The translations under genes were made by a program, and so were the position numbers. A DNA stretch of 64,000 bases from Gnetum montanum (Eukaryota; Streptophyta; Gnetopsida; Gnetales; Gnetaceae), in NCBI GenBank assembly GCA_015680685.1, contig MNCI01010819.1:218183-282182 (forward strand), read 5' to 3'. The notes under the pieces are model-generated. The model was not told the origin of the DNA and made no database searches. It worked only from the letters and a program-made list of their open reading frames with translations. This document shows, in pieces, positions 62,060 through 64,000 of this stretch. Within the stretch, counting starts at the first letter, position 1, and each line of letters begins with the position of its first letter.

Positions 62060-63440
62060 GTTGTAGTGTCAAAAGATCAAACAATTGTTCACTTGTTTTG
62101 ACATGAATAGGATTCATTGCCCTCCTTCACTTCATCTTTAATGATATAGTACTTCACCTAAATGTGTTTTGACCTTTTGTGCATAACACACTATTTAGAA
62201 TGTTATCAACCATTAGATCAAAGAGAATATCAACATTGAATCCCAATTGAGTAAACTTCTTCTTGAAGTAAAACGAATGTTGAATACAATCAACCACAGA
62301 AATAAACTCACACGACTGCTTCTTTGACTTCCAATAAATCAGATTCAGCCCATTAAAAAATAAATGTCTTGATGTAGATTTCTCTCATCCAAGTCAGCAC
62401 CCCAATTAACATCACTATAAGCATGTAACTTGTCATCACCTTTGATGAACTAATGCAAAAATCTGATGTACCTTTCAAATACCTGATAGCCTGCTTTAAA
62501 GCATTCGTGTGTGATTGTCTATGTTATTGCATGAATATTGGCAAATAAGTGGCAGCAAATTCAATATCTGACCTGCTATGAAAGAAATGTAAATGACCCA
62601 ATCAAACATTTGTATAGGGAAACATTGACCAATGAAATACCATTCTTCCTCATTAGATTTAGATTTGGTGGCAATGGTGTAGTAGCAATTTTAACATCCT
62701 TAAGACCATACTTCTCAACAACCAATCAAACTTTGTTTGATGCATCTTCAAACATCCTTCTTCCTAATCAACTTGAATTTCCAAGAATATTTGAAGACAT
62801 CCAAATCCTTCATTTCAAACTCTTTCATCATATCTTTTCTAAAATCTTCATTCAAATTGTCAAATGTGAACATGAAAACCAAGTCCTTCCCATTGAGTGA
62901 AATCATAATGAAGTCACTACCAACATGCTTGAAATACAAGGTAGGCTCATAGGAACAATACTTCTAACCACTCTTCAAAAGGTAATTATTTATTAGTGAT
63001 ACCAAGCTCTTGGTGCTTGCTTCAGGCCATACAATACTTTCTTCAATTTACACCCCTTGTGCTCTTGTCCTAACATTTCAAATCCTTATGGCTGATAAAT
63101 ATAGACTTTCTCTTCATGTGTATTATTCAGAAAAGCTAAATTCTCATCCATCTAATAAAGCTTCAAATCAAGATGAGTTGCCATAGAGATCAAAAACTTG
63201 ATAGTGTCAAAACTTGTTACTAATGCAAAAATTTCATCATAATAAGTGCTCTTTCTCTACATGAAATCTCTAGCAACCAATTTGGCTCTATACGCAAAGA
63301 CATTACCCAACTCATTAGATTTGGTCTTGTAAATTTGCCTACCTTGAGAAACTTATTGGTTTTGAAGTCTAATCTTCATATCTTCATTAGTTGATTTTCT
63401 ACTAAAAATGCACTCTATGTATGCCGTGTTACTTCTACGG
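62060..63440 (-). pseudogene. Copia retrotransposon remnant (reverse transcriptase to RNase H)
   Basis: In minus-strand order: AKLVARDFM and YYDEIFALVTSFDTIKFLIS (about 63150-63290), LDLKLY and NLAFLNNTHEEKVYIYQP, CKLKKVLYGLKQAPRAWY (about 63000-63055). Then SLNGKDLVFMF (where YVDD is expected, about 62890) and MMKEFEMKDLDVFKYSWKF. RNase-H-like and C-terminal pieces follow down to IHVKTSEQLFDLLT near 62060-62130. Several stops and the lost YVDD show it is inactive. It abuts the LINE at 61980. No LTRs were found. Confidence 0.8.
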
Positions 63441-64000
63441 CTCCTCAACCCCTTTCATAGATTAGTACATGCTGCCTTAAATAGATGATGCGACAAGCCT
63501 ACCAATAAGTACCAAAGAGCCAAATTTAGCCACTCAGATTTCTCTTTGATAAACTATTACCTGTTTTTTCCACTAAAGTTAAAGCCAAAGAAAGGCTGAA
63601 TTGGCGCTTCTGGCTTTAACAGTGATGCAACACATGGATGTATTAACACGCCTCGACTTAAGAGGTAAGCTTTGCCACACAGCTATCATTATGCTTTACA
63701 TTACATCTTTGGCAAACTAGAGAAAGCTCAATAGACAGTACCCATCTGTCATAGAACTCACAGCGTCCCAACTACAAAAGGCCTACACCAGATAATACAC
63801 CTGAAAACTATAACAGCAATTATCATAAAACTCAAAAATCCCTCTTAGTATCATCCGACAGCAAACATCCATGTAATCAATGTGATCAACATTCACCAGA
63901 GCAATTCAAAGTAGAGAGCCCCAACGGAAAATTTTAAAATGTATTTATTTTTCAAAAAATACAAGAATTTATAAGAAACGATTTAAAAGGAAAGATAGGC
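63441..64000. other. Window end, nothing recognised
   Basis: No exon of the SFT2-like gene or other feature could be supported here. It is presumably still intron or upstream sequence of that gene. Confidence 0.4.

Noticed and set aside
1-64000. A clustered novel defence, biosynthetic or CRISPR-like system
   Set aside because: The window holds three conserved eukaryotic housekeeping genes plus repeats. Direct repeats here have no spacer-repeat regularity of a CRISPR array, and no functional link between the genes is visible.

Overview
The window is nuclear DNA from a land plant. Genes are split into many GT-AG (occasionally GC-AG) exons, intergenic and intronic DNA is AT-rich and full of decayed Copia, RTE-type LINE, SINE-like and MITE-like sequence, and the recognisable proteins are plant versions of eukaryotic families. 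Several introns exceed 6-8 kb, which suggests a large-genome plant, but I cannot name the species. No bacterial operon, CRISPR array, rRNA gene or intact tRNA gene was seen.

Layout. 1-3700: a repeat-rich flank (repeated AT-rich and GC-rich blocks, a locally inverted block bounded by two single Ns, a SINE-like head, a 16-bp palindrome). 3700-22362 (+): a full-length MOR1/GEM1 (XMAP215/Dis1 family) microtubule polymerase gene, reconstructed here as 54 exons and 2020 codons with every splice phase consistent. 22363-29536: intergenic DNA with a 717-bp tandem duplication, a 705-bp assembly gap, a decayed LINE ORF1-like stretch and a cluster of tRNA-like (SINE head) sequences. 29537-54362 (+): a full-length VARICOSE (EDC4/Ge-1) mRNA-decapping scaffold gene, 12 exons and 1424 codons, with two ~8.2-kb introns loaded with transposon debris. 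54363-56662: the convergent 3' interval, with short tandem repeats. 56663-57521 (-): the last three coding exons of an SFT2-like Golgi vesicle-transport membrane protein. Its N-terminal exon(s) are not visible and probably lie beyond 64000. 57522-64000 would then be intron, holding a 5'-truncated RTE LINE and a Copia remnant.

The three genes act in unrelated housekeeping processes (cortical and spindle microtubule growth, P-body mRNA decapping, Golgi membrane traffic). Nothing suggests they form one system. The points most worth a second look are two GC-AG introns, a 66-nt exon of MOR1 that is easy to miss, two MITE-like inverted-repeat elements in host introns, recent tandem duplications, the tRNA-like cluster, and possible assembly problems near 289-389 and 24625-25329. 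I did not find a credible new biological system.
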